This document shows, piece after piece, positions 33,015 through 43,999 of a stretch of DNA of 64,000 bases. Position 1 is the stretch's first letter; each line of letters begins with the position of its first letter. Source of the DNA: Meghimatium bilineatum (Eukaryota; Mollusca; Gastropoda; Stylommatophora; Philomycidae); contig CM067317.1 of the NCBI GenBank assembly GCA_034231615.1, positions 17,870,264-17,934,263 of the forward strand. The letters run 5' to 3'. Both the position numbers and the translations under genes were made by a program. Under the pieces are notes generated by a model. The model was not told where the DNA came from. It saw nothing but the letters and a program-made list of their open reading frames with translations, and did not search any database.

Positions 33015-33085
33015 CAGTGTAAATAGGTCGGTGAGATAGCCGTTATATATGGGCTTTGGGTTCAAGCCCCATCTTTAGGAAACTT
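33015..33085 (+). repeat. tRNA-like SINE head
   Basis: TAGGTCGGTGAGATAGCCG is followed by TGGGTTCAAGCCCCA, an excellent B box within a short stem. The A box is weak. No tail seen. Confidence 0.45.
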
Positions 33086-33124
33086 TAAAGCGACATTTAA
33101 TACTAGGATGGACTCTGATAAATG

Positions 33125-33160
33125 CCCCCCCCCCACTCACACACATACATACACACAGCC
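33125..33160 (+). repeat. C10 run with CA-rich tract
   Basis: Ten C residues (33125-33134) run directly into alternating CA/CATA. Confidence 0.8.
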
Positions 33161-33505
33161 AATGGAAATATTTCCCAAAAACTAACTTCACAAATTAGGC
33201 TGAAACTTTAGAAATATCCATGAAAACATGAAACTGACAATGTTTAAACCCCAGCCCCATTACAGAATGTGTATGTATGATTGTGTGTTACCTGTATGGA
33301 CAATAACATTGCCCGTTATTTAATCTGTCAACAACATGATTAATTAAACAATATATACTTATACAGTGACCATTAAGTTGAAATAGTATGTGTAAAAGTG
33401 TAAAAGATTCCGAACTAAACAAATCATGTAATTAAGTCCTCACAATTTTATGCAAAATATATATTTGAGTACATTAACCAATAACAATACAAATTATAAC
33501 ATTAT

Positions 33506-34091
33506 GGGCTGTCCATATATTATGTCAACAATTCTAAGTAAAGTAAAATTACCCCATAATATTTACTAACGCTGTATGGGTGTAAAAACGTTAACTATCT
33601 CACATTTCAGTGGCTCTGCTATATGAGGGCGGAAGCTATCTCCTCTTCTTCATTTCCCGGATTAACATGGTATCCAATTATAGGGCTTGGGGGACATGCG
33701 AGCAGTTGCGATATAAACAAATATTTCCGTCTCAACTAGGAAATGAACCCAGCACCACTCATATGTGAAGCCATTGCGCCTAACTACTGCGCTACGCAGC
33801 CAACAATCATGGATATGAGTCTACATCGGATTGGCAGTTGTAAACAAGAAGGAGATGGCTAACAAAAGGAGAAATCAACAATACTATTTTTATACACCAA
33901 TATGTTTGAATGTGAAAATAGTGTTTGAAATATTATATGTCATTTGTATTCAAGTTCTGCAATAATATTGAAAGGGGGGGGGTACATTTAATTAAATAAT
34001 TATTCAGGTGGGTCCCTGATTTCTTGATACTTGTTGACAGGGAGGAGTAATCAGTAGTTAATAAATTGTTGATGTAATTTGTGGACAGCCC
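33506..34091. mobile_element. candidate inverted-repeat transposon (MITE)
   Basis: GGGCTGTCCATATATTATGT starting at 33506 is mirrored by the right end at 34091, whose reverse complement begins GGGCTGTCCACAAATTACAT. Over 30 bases (with the flanking AT) 26 match. A run of nine G (33974-33982) lies inside. No transposase frame exists. The flanks do not show a clear target duplication, so the superfamily is undetermined. A tRNA-like segment is nested in it. Confidence 0.6.
33735..33805 (-). repeat. tRNA-like SINE head, minus strand
   Basis: The reverse complement reads GGCTGCGTAGCGCAGTAGTT, AGGCGCAATGGC, and later GCTGGGTTCATTTCC. A and B boxes are in tRNA-like spacing. Best tRNA-like segment in the window, but the arms do not make a full cloverleaf. 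It lies inside the candidate MITE. Confidence 0.5.
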
Positions 34092-34094
34092 ATT

Positions 34095-36118
34095 CTAGCT
34101 GCATATACGAATATGGGTTAGATTGGACTGCACGATATGTAACGGGTTGTTGAACATGTGCTTGCCTGTTGTCAGTTTACTGCAGTAAATAGCACGCAAT
34201 ACACGTTTGACAGACAGATCGAGACATATTTATGAGACAAATCATTGTGTGTGTCATTTATTTTTCTGTTCAATAACAACTTACCAATTTGTTCTAGAAC
34301 AGAAATTCTGATGAAATGCTGAAATTGAAATCGACCAAAACCACAAAACTACACAATATGAAATATTTCACGTCAAACAACGGTTCATAAATGATATACG
34401 GATAAATATCCATGGGAATCTTACACACGATTTCAAAGAAAATTTAACTGAACACAATCGTCTCAAATATATATTTATATTGATACTCTATTGTGTAAAA
34501 ATGTACGTTATTTAATCTGATAAGTTATTTATTCATAATAAACTTGAGGTATACAAGAATACTCACAGAAAAAAAATATTACTTAAACAGTTTATTTATA
34601 ATTTAACAACATATACACTTGTATGTGGGTTAAAAACTTAAGGAAATATTTTACACAACAAAATGAATCGAAGTTTTCAAATTGTAGATGAAACATAATT
34701 TGTTACAATTAACATGTGTTAGATGTGCTGCAAAACAGTAAATGTAGTGTAAATGTCATGTTTTAATGCAGGCTTATAATGTATGACAAATATGTTATTT
34801 TTGTATGTGTAACTTATGCCATCTATATAAAACAGACTTGAATTTTGATTGTAGCAAATAATTCTGGTAAGGATTTTAGTTTTAAAAAACAAATTAATTA
34901 TGTACATTATTTTACTCCAAGGTAAAAAGTTGACTGGAATAAGAATGAAAGTTGAACAGAAACAATATCAGGAACACTATTTCTGATAAACTGCTATATT
35001 CGATGTATTAGAAGTTTTGGCGAAGCCACTGTTGGCGTGGCATGGCTGAGCGTTGTTAAACACTGCTCGCGCGAGGATACACATACACCGATATGTGGCA
35101 CTTGACCTGTACAGCCGAGAGCTGATGATAGTCACAGTGTGAGTTCAGTTGTTATACATAGCTTACACTTCTCTTAACCCGTACAATTTGGGTGAGGCGA
35201 CATATCAGTAGCTATTGTAGCAATCCGTTTATTTTATTGCAGAGAACAAATTTTGTACCAAAGTTTATTTGTAAAGTTGTAACATTTATTTTAAACAATT
35301 ATCCACATACACAAATAAACTGCAGCATTTGTTAAAAGCAACATTTCAGTAACTCGCTCCCTGATTGCTTCTTCTTTTTCTTCTCATTGGCAGTGTAACA
35401 TGTCTATGCAGCAAGTGCGGTTTCTTAATTAATATATGCTGGTTACATGATGATTAGAACTGGTTATCTTTGGTGAGACGTACGATGTAGCTAATATGGA
35501 TGACTGTAGCCTTTTGCAAAACTCCTCGTCACATGCAAATCACACGTGTTCATTTGACTTCAACAAGCAATCACAATTGTCTCACAATTAGATATACTTT
35601 AATTGTAACAACTTAATTGTTCGTGTTGGTTGAGAAAACAAAGTTTCACTGAATTAGTTTTCCTTTTATTTGCAGACAATATTTGTAAGTTGTTGTGTCA
35701 CTTTCCATTTTATTTCTTTTCTTCTGTGTTCTCTTGTAATCCGCTGTTGATATATTTCAAGACTTGGATATATTACTTACTTTTATTCCAGTTTGCAGGT
35801 GTCACACATATGTTTTCAGTCACACTCACCACCTCGTTAAATGAGAGCATTCTATTATGAATCCGAAACAGTTGCGTCACGCAATATATAATTTTCATTC
35901 GAGGTCTTAAACTGTCATAATAGTATTTATTGTTATCTCTTGACACACGTCATTTGCTGGCTGTTTCTTGTAGACATTGAATGTTTACCAAAGGCCGCGT
36001 ATTTCTCACCTTTCACATTTCGTATGTCACATTCGCTCCTTCACCCAGTTTCATGATGTTAATGTGGTCTAAAATCTAACCAAATTAAAACTATTCTTAA
36101 TATACAAAAATAATATGT
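34095..36118. other. 2-kb AT-rich sequence without recognisable feature
   Basis: No gene or repeat named. A strong acceptor-like site followed nine bases later by a donor-like site occurs at 35676-35684 (see findings). Confidence 0.35.
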
Positions 36119-36124
36119 GTTAGT

Positions 36125-36325
36125 TGTTATTGTAATAGTTCTTGTCTCGATTGGTCCGTTCTAAGTGACTTGAGTACACACTTTGAATGTCTTGACAAAA
36201 TCACATCTGTTTTTGGAGATTCGGTTAGTCTAGCACAAAAAACCCGTTTACTCTAGTTGCCATGCGATTTGGTGCCGTCAGAACGTACTAGTACAATTCC
36301 CGTTGGTCTCAGGAATTATTGTAAA
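36125..36325 (+). repeat. older copy of the 20-kb SINE-like repeat
   Basis: Contains CTTGTCTCGATTGGTCCGTTC, GGAGATTCGGTTAGTC and GCGATTTGGTGCCGT, then an AATTCCCGTTGGTCTC segment. It aligns with 20385-20618 at roughly 80 to 85% by eye. Confidence 0.7.
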
Positions 36326-36438
36326 CAGTAGTGTTATGTTTCACATAATATAAATATACAATGCTATTGAACAAAACCCTTGATTTACTGAATTTTTCAG
36401 TCTAGACTGGGTTTCTTTCGAGGGGCCAAACTAAATAA

Positions 36439-36660
36439 TTGAAAATTAACGGGCCATTGATGTCGGTAACAACGTCTAACACCACAGGAACAACCGTTGC
36501 AATTAATTGGAAATCACAAACCGATGTACGTGACATTTTAGATATTTTCTACAATTTGCAAAAACGTAATTGTAGGATAATTCTAATATGGCATGCATGT
36601 AATGGGAGACTATTAAGGGGTTGTCTGGTGAAATATACTATACCGGTCCTTAAATCATAG
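36439..36660 (+). CDS. unrecognised open frame, possible exon relic
   Basis: The frame has non-repetitive, protein-like composition: MSVTTSNTTGTTVAINWKSQ, then DVRDILDIFYNLQKRNCRII and a C-terminal CLVKY. The D-R-D-I-L, L-K-x-x-N-C-R-I-I-L pattern recalls the ligand-binding region of class C / natriuretic-type receptors, but this is only a visual similarity. No clean acceptor joins its start and no ATG precedes it in frame. Could be an exon relic or chance. Confidence 0.22.
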   Translation: MKINGPLMSVTTSNTTGTTVAINWKSQTDVRDILDIFYNLQKRNCRIILIWHACNGRLLRGCLVKYTIPVLKS

Positions 36661-36924
36661 TGGCAAAAAGGCCATGCAGAAGTAAGACATTTCAAGCAAA
36701 AAGGCGCATGCATCGCAATTTACTCACAGATAGGTGCAGGCATCGTAGTTTAGTAACAGGAAGGTTAAACATCGTTACCTTCTCACAGAAGGGAAACCAT
36801 ATTTGACTTCACCTAGAACCATGCAATAATTCTTTATACTAGAATAATTTATGACTATATTTTATGTAGAATAAAATTTCAGTCATGTATATGACTCATT
36901 AACAACAGTCGATCACACCACACT

Positions 36925-37018
36925 ATTCATATCACATTATCATATCACAGTATTCGTATCACATTATTCATATCAAAGTATTCACAACACATTATTCACA
37001 TCAAAGTATTCACATCAG
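36925..37018 (+). repeat. 26-bp minisatellite
   Basis: CACATTATTCATATCAAAGT plus ATTCA repeats about four times with substitutions. Confidence 0.75.
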
Positions 37019-37104
37019 AGGTAGTTTCATTGGAATGGACGGAAGTTCATGTTGAGAGGTAACCCGAGTAAAAGAACGTCAAACCTCTACGCCTTTGTAG
37101 TATT

Positions 37105-37262
37105 CTAATAGATATTACAAAGTTAAAATAATAGTTATTTTATAGATACTAACATAACGTTAAATTAATAGTTGTTTTGATTGATAATATCACGACGTGA
37201 AATTAATAGTTATTTTTATATATACTAACACGAAGTTAAATAAATAGTTATTTTGGAGTAAA
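37105..37262 (+). repeat. minisatellite, about 43-bp unit, four copies
   Basis: Units share TTAAATTAATAGTTATTTT and ATACTAACA, with changing spacing. Confidence 0.7.
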
Positions 37263-37344
37263 ATCAAAGAAGCAAGTATTTTGTTACTAACAAAATTAAA
37301 TACTGGTTTGGAGCGTTGTTTAAATTACATCCACGATAAAGTTG

Positions 37345-37395
37345 GGAGGGGGGGGGTAGTAAAGTGTTATAGTTGTTGACACAGGAAATGGAAGG
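37345..37395 (+). repeat. G-run repeat fragment
   Basis: Nine G (37348-37356) are followed by TAGTAAAGTGTTATAGTTGTTGACA, a relative of the G-run family. Confidence 0.4.
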
Positions 37396-37559
37396 ATTAG
37401 CGAAAATTTACGTAAACAATAATGTTTTTACCCCAATCGTATGAAATAAAAATAAAATATATCTAAACACTATATATTTACATATATATTAGAGTTTTAA
37501 AATAAAACACGTATTTTAGTACTGTTTCTGTTCAATTTTTTATTTGACGAAGGGGAAGC

Positions 37560-37748
37560 GGTAAATTAAAACAGGGGAAGGGGTAAAATAATTTGATATA
37601 ATAAAAAAGGGGAAGGGGTAAAATAATGTAATATAATAAAACAGGGGAATGGGTAAAATAAATTGATATAATAAAACAGTGGAAGGGGTAAAATAATTGG
37701 ATATAATAGAAAAGGGAAGGGGTAAAATAGTGTGATATAATACGAGGA
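37560..37748 (+). repeat. minisatellite, about 37-bp unit, five copies
   Basis: Units share AAAACAGGGGAAGGGGTAAA and ATAATTTGATATAAT. The minus-strand frame over it is repetitive. Confidence 0.88.
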
Positions 37749-37782
37749 AAACAGGAAAAGGGTCTATGAATCCGTGACATTG

Positions 37783-37845
37783 CTAACAGGAGGTGGGGGT
37801 GTCAACATATGAACAAAATTTATTGACGTAATTTATGGATTTCTT
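37783..37845 (+). repeat. G-run / GACGTAATTTATGG repeat end
   Basis: GGAGGTGGGGG followed 40 bases later by TTGACGTAATTTATGG. Same family as 1513-1605 and 33506-34091. Confidence 0.45.
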
Positions 37846-37849
37846 CTGA

Positions 37850-39040
37850 ATCCAAATTATTGAAGACAACTAGTTCTCGGTCACACCGATGTAACTATAA
37901 CATTCCCTTACAATAACTGTGGAAATGTTTCGAATATTTCGCGAAAGTTTAGCGATATTTTCACACAAATACACGCATACATGTATAGAAATATTGATGT
38001 CCCGGAGACGTTTCTTCATCAGTTAGAAGTGCGTATTGAGTCCCCCATAATTGAAGATGAGAAAGCATATGTTTCAGTTCCCATAAAGACCTACTTATCA
38101 AACGGAGAACAATAAACTAAGGTTAAATGTTGTTCTTCCCTCCAGCAGGTCATTTATGAACGACCTAACAGAAATATAAATGCGATATCCACTCTATCAC
38201 ACAGTAATGATGACCATATAAGCAATAACTATCACCGACCGATACTACCATATAACCCAGTGAGGACATGATCAAACTGTCACTATATTTACACAAATTG
38301 ATGTCTGTTACAAATAGTTTCTGCTTCCTTAGACTCCATTAGAGATGGACCACACTAATGAACGTAGACGAACTGAACCCAGTTTGTTATTTCATCAAAT
38401 TAGGATTTTTACTTTCTTAGTGTTTATTTTATCTGTTTTCTTCATTATGTATTTTCATTCTGTTCTTCATCTCTGATTACCCAGGACATTAACATCCACG
38501 CGGATGATTGGACAAGACGTTGGTGGTACGTGTGAATACGTGTACTATACACTACTACTACGAGTTGTTTAACTAAACTACACTAATTTACGCTTGGATG
38601 GAACAGCAAACAAACAAATTTACAGTATAGTGCTACATACAATTTAATGACAGCACACTAGGGAAACTAACAGTAACTGCAATTAGTTTCAATCTAGAAA
38701 ATAAAGCAAACCCTTTAATAGTGCATGATAGTTCTAAACAAGAAAAGAATTGAGCGCCGCTTCTCCTGTATCTAGTTGTGTTTTCACATCAAGAGTCAGA
38801 AGTAAATATAATAGTATCGAAATTGTGATTAATTTACCATAAAACCAGAAAAGTTAAGTTTTAAGTATTCACGCCAAAGCGTATCGAGGCACCCTGCTTT
38901 ACGCCATTATGTTTCATTGCCCAATGGTATACTAAAGTATGATATTGGTCAGCATTATTCCCGCATCAGTTACTTTCCCAGAAGATATGGCATTCATGCT
39001 TAGTCTAGGTCGATCTAAAAAATGTTGATCATTGAAAAAT
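37850..39040. other. AT-rich sequence without recognisable feature
   Basis: Nothing supportable. Confidence 0.4.
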
Positions 39041-39044
39041 AATT

Positions 39045-39122
39045 TCCATTTGTAATGGGAATTGAACCTTGGATTGACTAGAATGTCAGTGCACTAACCA
39101 ATGATCCACAGAGACACTAATC
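39045..39122 (-). repeat. tRNA-like SINE head, minus strand
   Basis: The reverse complement reads TCTGTGGATCATTGGTTAGT, GCACTGACATTC and then AAGGTTCAATTCCCATT. A and B boxes are both good and spaced as in tRNA. No complete tRNA fold. Confidence 0.5.
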
Positions 39123-39189
39123 CTTCTCATACTCTTCATTATTTCGTGAATCAGGAAGAAGCTAATAAGAGTATTCATTTTCATTTTGC

Positions 39190-40290
39190 GCTGAAGTTAT
39201 CGCATAGGGCAAAGGTCAGATCTCTCCAATTCTATCTGTTCAAAGGTATTCTGTGCTGTTCTTGAATAGTGTGAATATTGGTTGTTTTACTTTCTCTAAG
39301 TATTGTTCTTCTAAGTGTTTCTGTTGGTCTACCCCTTGCTGTTTTGCCTTTAGGTACCCATTCAAGAGATTGGTGGTGTATTCTGTTGGTGTCTGCGCGT
39401 AGGACATGCCCGGTGTAGGACCAACGGCGTTTTCTGATAACATCTGTGATGAAATTTTGATGTGTCTCTTCTCTGATTTTATCATTCGATTTGAATTCAC
39501 TCCAATGGGTGTTAGTTATCCTACGAAGACATTTGTTCTCGAAACTCAGTAATTTCTTTTCTGAAGATAAAGAGCTTTTCCAGCTCTCACATCCATATGA
39601 TAGCACCGGAATAACGCAGGAATTAAATAGCGCATTTTCGTGCGTGTGCTGATTGACTTTGACTTCCAGATATTAGACAGTCTGTTAAATGCACTTGATG
39701 CTAGGGCAATGCGAGTTGTAATTTCTGGCATGACATCACCGTCGAGTGTTAATTTGCTTCCTAGATAGGAGAATTTGTGTACTTTTTCAATTTGTTGTTC
39801 ATTTAAAGTAATTTAGTTAGGTGAATTGGTGAGTCCATAATTTTTGTTTTTGCTGAATTGATTTGGAGACCTATTTGTCCTGCAATGAGTTATAATCTAT
39901 CAATTTTTGTTTGTGTATCTTGATGGTTTTCACTCAAAAGTGCAAGATTATAGGCAAACTACAGGTCTTCTAATGTTGTTTTATTTATCCATTTGATTCT
40001 TAAATTTGTGTTAGATGTGCTTTTTCTCATAGCCCAGTCAATTGCGATATTTAATAGTAATGGTGACATAGGGCAGCCTTTTTAACACCAGTAATCACTG
40101 GGGGTCATTCTGAATTGCCTCTTTCTGTTCTAACCCAGCATTTTGAGTTGGTATAAAATGATTTTATCACATTTATATATTTGTTTTGGAATCCGTATAT
40201 TTTTAAAATTTCCCAAAGCGATGGTCGATGGATGCTGTCGAAGGCTTTTTGAAAATCAACGAACTTTATTATGAGATTATATCTAGAAAT
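39190..40290 (-). pseudogene. non-LTR retrotransposon: palm to C-terminus
   Basis: Read right to left on the minus strand: RQHPSTIALGNFKN, then KGCPMSPLLLNIAIDW (the RQGCPLSP-type motif), TLEDL-stop-FAYNLALLSE (catalytic site), INSAKTKNYGL, VHKFSYLGSKLTLDGD, then GCESWKSSLSSEKKLLSFEN, KCLRRITNTHWSEFK, RKRRWSYTGHVLR and ARGRPTETLRR. Expected DFADD has become stop-FAYN, so the catalytic pair is lost. This is the longest LINE relic in the window, about 1.1 kb, truncated 5' of the palm. A 440-bp tail copy lies at 57834-58272. Confidence 0.88.
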
Positions 40291-40299
40291 TCTTATATT

Positions 40300-41100
40300 A
40301 TTGTTCTAAAAGTATATACATTTTAAAAACATTGATAAAATCTGTGTTTTATAGAAGCAATGTCGCTAACATTTAAGTGTATGAAAGACATTATATTTCA
40401 AATGGCGTTCAGAAGGGTATAAGCAGGGCTGAAACCAACATTCGGGCTTGGTGATGTCAAAACAAACTATAAGTTACCTAATATTTTACACCTTCTACAC
40501 CTTCTTAGTTGTGAAAATCCTGAAGGTTACATATAAAGTACAGATAATGAAATGTTTTGTGTTATAGTTTACAGATTAGATGAGACAAGCACTTTTTCAA
40601 AAAAATTATTTGATAAGTCGTGCATTTTTTTAATACCAGATTTCCTATTATATTTCAACCCTTTTGGATACACATCCCCATTGATGCCTGTATGATCGTA
40701 TTAAAAATATGCAGTCATGTGTGCTGGGTTATCAGAAGTGACCAACATTGATACACTCAAATTTAGTGTAGGATTTTGTATCTCTGCATGCCTTCTCTAT
40801 ACTCAAATTGTATGATGTTTTTTCCCCACATCATTGCAAGCGGCTGAGAGGTGGCGTATTCTGGGTACGAAAGAAAGTTCTGGCATTCCACCCCCCCCCC
40901 CTACATATTATTACCATCAGATTATCCAAGTGAAAACAATAGCTTCATCGTTGAAACTTTCTTGGGATCTAAAAAAATACAACAAAACAAATACAGCATT
41001 GTTTCCTATACTGAAAACTACCAATTAGACCTGCATTATTAGAAGTATCTGCACTTTCTCCAGTGAGTCATACCTTTGATTTATTCGGCTAATTTACCAC
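40300..41100. other. AT-rich sequence without recognisable feature
   Basis: Contains a run of 11 C (40891-40901). No gene seen. Confidence 0.4.
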
Positions 41101-41105
41101 GGCTG

Positions 41106-41392
41106 TAATGGTGTTACTTTGTTTCATCAATGAGTTATTCAGCTATTCTGTCCCAACTGTAATGGTGTTACTTTGTTTCATCAATGAGTTATTCAGCTAT
41201 TCTGTCCCAACTGTAATGGTGTTACTTTGTTTCATCAATGAGTTATTCAGCTATTCTGTCCCAACTGTAATGGTGTTACTTTGTTTCATCAATGAGTTAT
41301 TCAGCTATTCTGTCCCAACTGTAATGGTGTTACTTTGTTTCATCAATGAGTTATTCAGCTATTCTGTCCCAACTGTAATGGTGTTACTTTGC
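41106..41392 (+). repeat. 54-bp minisatellite, five perfect copies
   Basis: The unit begins TGTAATGGTGTTACTTTG and ends GCTATTCTGTCCCAAC. All five complete units look identical. As 54 is a multiple of three a 99-codon frame results with an exact 18-residue period (MVLLCFINELFSYSVPTV). This is simplest explained by a young tandem duplication. Confidence 0.95.
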
Positions 41393-41437
41393 ATATACTT
41401 TTTATAGGTATCTAAAATAGAAAGGGCGGAATATGTT

Positions 41438-41588
41438 TACATATTCACGATTTGATGTGTTGATCTGATACAGTCACGATTTGATGTGGTGATCTGATAC
41501 AGTCACGATTTGATGTGTTGATCTGACACAGTCAAGATTTGATGTGTTGATCTGACACAGTCAAGATTTGATGTGGTGATCTGAGTGT
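41438..41588 (+). repeat. 29-bp minisatellite, five copies
   Basis: TCACGATTTGATGTGGTGAT plus CTGATACAG with ACACAG and CAAGATT variants. Confidence 0.9.
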
Positions 41589-41687
41589 AATCAAGAACAG
41601 TGCATATGATCGTGATGGAGAGGGGCTAGCTACTTGTATGATTCACTGGTCATTATCCTAGCATTTAACAATGAATCACTTCTCTCT

Positions 41688-41752
41688 CTCACACACACGC
41701 TCTTTCTCTCTCTCTCTCTCTCTTTCTCTCATTCTTTCTCTTTCTCTACTAT
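41688..41752 (+). repeat. CT/CA simple-sequence tract
   Basis: TCTCTCTC with CACACAC and TTTC interruptions. Confidence 0.9.
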
Positions 41753-41814
41753 GCACAGACCATCATTATGATTAATTAATTAATTTAAGACACGTCTTGT
41801 TGAATATCATTACG

Positions 41815-42095
41815 CCCGTGTGTTCTGAGTCCCGAAAGGGGAACAAATAATATCAACACTATTTACCTTCCAAGCATGTCGTAAGAGGCGACTAATGAGG
41901 TTATGGGATGGGGTTGGCTGTCCCATTCTATAGAGGGTCAGTGACCCAGCGCCATGCTGAAGTCGGATGTGTCAGACCGAAGGCGCATATATCGCAGCAA
42001 TGATGTAAACCATGGCACAACGAATTCCATTCTTCGGACTAAATCCTGCTAATCTGCAGAAGTTTGAGAACGAACGCAGAAGAAGAAGAATGTCA
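41815..42095 (+). repeat. SINE with (GAA)n tail, longest copy
   Basis: The core reads TCGTAAGAGGCGACTAATGA, GGTTGGCTGTCCCATT, GCTGAAGTCGGATGTGTCAG, AAGGCGCATATATCGC, CATGGCACAACGAATTCC and GAGAACGAACGCAGAAGAAG. It is about 280 bp. The segment from GCTGAAGTCGG to GGCACAACG resembles the 3' domain of the 1.23-kb retroposon. Frame at 42012-42227 is incidental. Confidence 0.75.
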
Positions 42096-42218
42096 TCAAA
42101 AGACCGAATTCAGGTTTTCAATCAGGTCTTTTCAGCTGAAACAGACTCGCCTCGTTTTTGGCTATATCTGTGTATTAAAGAAATCATGCAACTGCATATA
42201 CATAATCTAACATCATAT

Positions 42219-42424
42219 TACATTTGACAAGTTGTGAATAAAATTCCCAGATTACATTTGAAAAGTTGTGAATAAAATTCCCAGATTACATTTGACAAGT
42301 TGTGAATAAAATTCCAAGATTACATTTGACAAGTTGTGAATAAAATTCCCAGATTACATTTGACAAGTTGTGAATAAAATTCCCAGATTACATTTGACAA
42401 GTTGTGAATAAAATTCCCAGATAC
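42219..42424 (+). repeat. 34-bp minisatellite, six copies
   Basis: TTACATTTGACAAGTTGTGA plus ATAAAATTCCCAGA repeats with few changes. Confidence 0.95.
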
Positions 42425-42429
42425 TATCA

Positions 42430-42900
42430 AGATAAACAGAACACCAGGCCAGGTACACGTATATGCGAGTGGTAACATATTAATGCAGGTATCATAGTTC
42501 AAATATTTAAGAAGTTTATTTAGAGAGGATGACAAACTTCATGTAGAGATACAAACATGTCAGAATGTCAATCATGTGACATAACAGTTTCCGCCAATGT
42601 CCACACATCCTACATGCTATATTTCTACACAACGACAACAAGTGGGTGAAATGAGATGTTTGAGAAGAGCTATAACAGGTCAGCAGAGGGGATCGACAGA
42701 GAAATGAAAATATTAGGATAGAAATAAAGACAATATCAATTCAAGACTCCATTGAAAAACAGTAAACCAGGAGGTTTTACCACATCATGAGAAAGAAACT
42801 GACTTAATTTGTCCATTGCGCATACGGCAGCAGAAAATCAGGTTACAATGCCTGAAGAAGTACAGGAACTAAATGGGTGTAGGCACTCACAGAAACCTTA
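42430..42900. other. AT-rich sequence without recognisable feature
   Basis: Nothing supportable. Confidence 0.4.
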
Positions 42901-42904
42901 TATA

Positions 42905-42971
42905 GGGGCTGACCATGGCCAGTGCCACCCACATGGTCAAAGACAGTCAACTCAACCCCCCCCCCCCCCCC
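42905..42971 (-). repeat. C16 run and possible MITE terminus
   Basis: GGGGCTGACCATGGCCAG starts a block that ends in 16 C (42956-42971). The orientation mirrors the G-run family, with a diverged terminus. Confidence 0.35.
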
Positions 42972-42974
42972 ACG

Positions 42975-43945
42975 ATGCTTAACGAAATAAGTAGAAATCA
43001 CAAAAGATTGATCGAACAAAAGATACAATCAAACCAACAGCAGTCATCTGTGATGTGATGTATTTGGCGTGAATGAGTATTTTCTAAGGGATTGAAAAAC
43101 CTACATGATTGGTTACATGTTTTAGAAAAATATTATGGACAGCTTCACGACATATGTATATAACAAGGAAGGACTTTTAATTGTGTCTGTCCAATTTATT
43201 AAGGTCATTGAAAGTTAGACGAGAACGTTAAACAATACTAGAGGCAATAAACGGCCCTGCTCGGGTGAATATATGAAAATATTAGCATTAAGAAAAAATG
43301 TAAGTAACAAAATTATGATTTAAGTAACTTGACAACATAAAATGAATAAAGTAGAATAAAGTTGTTGGATAGAAAAGAATAGATACGAATTCATATTCTA
43401 ATGCACCGATGACTTTGATCTGTTTCAGTTTCTACAAATTAAAAAAAATCCAGTCTCTGGGATCGAACATAGAAAATTCGTAGTAAAAATAAGCTCAAAT
43501 GTCGCTGTACCCGTAATACACTGATCTGATATGGATAAATAATAAATGAATACAAACTATATCTTTTATATAAAGGCTATCGTACTCTCATAACATCCGT
43601 TATTGACTATCGATTGATATGATTTTAAAGACAGAAAGGCAGATGTAAATTTCTCTGTCCAGAAAGACAAGGATAAATAATAGCGAACCTGTTAAAACAG
43701 AGCAATCATCAAATTAATTGAGAATGCAATGTTAATATTTTAAACCTACCATTTGATTTGTTTATTAGATTTATCTACCGTGGTCAGAGGTAAACTGGTA
43801 ACCAATCATATTAATGATTGAAGGATACAATATTTGTCACGACTCTTCGCACAGCACTGTCCCCAAACCGCATGAGTAACCGTGCCTAATTTAATCCATT
43901 ATGCAATTTAGTAGTCTATACCGAACAACAAACAGGCTTGTTTAT
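42975..43945. other. AT-rich sequence without recognisable feature
   Basis: Nothing supportable on either strand. Confidence 0.4.
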
Positions 43946-43949
43946 ATTT

Positions 43950-43995
43950 ATATATATATATTGTTTTATATTATATATATATATATATATATATT
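43950..43995. repeat. interrupted (AT)n microsatellite
   Basis: Two TA runs separated by TTGTTTTATAT. Confidence 0.9.
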
Positions 43996-43999
43996 GTTT

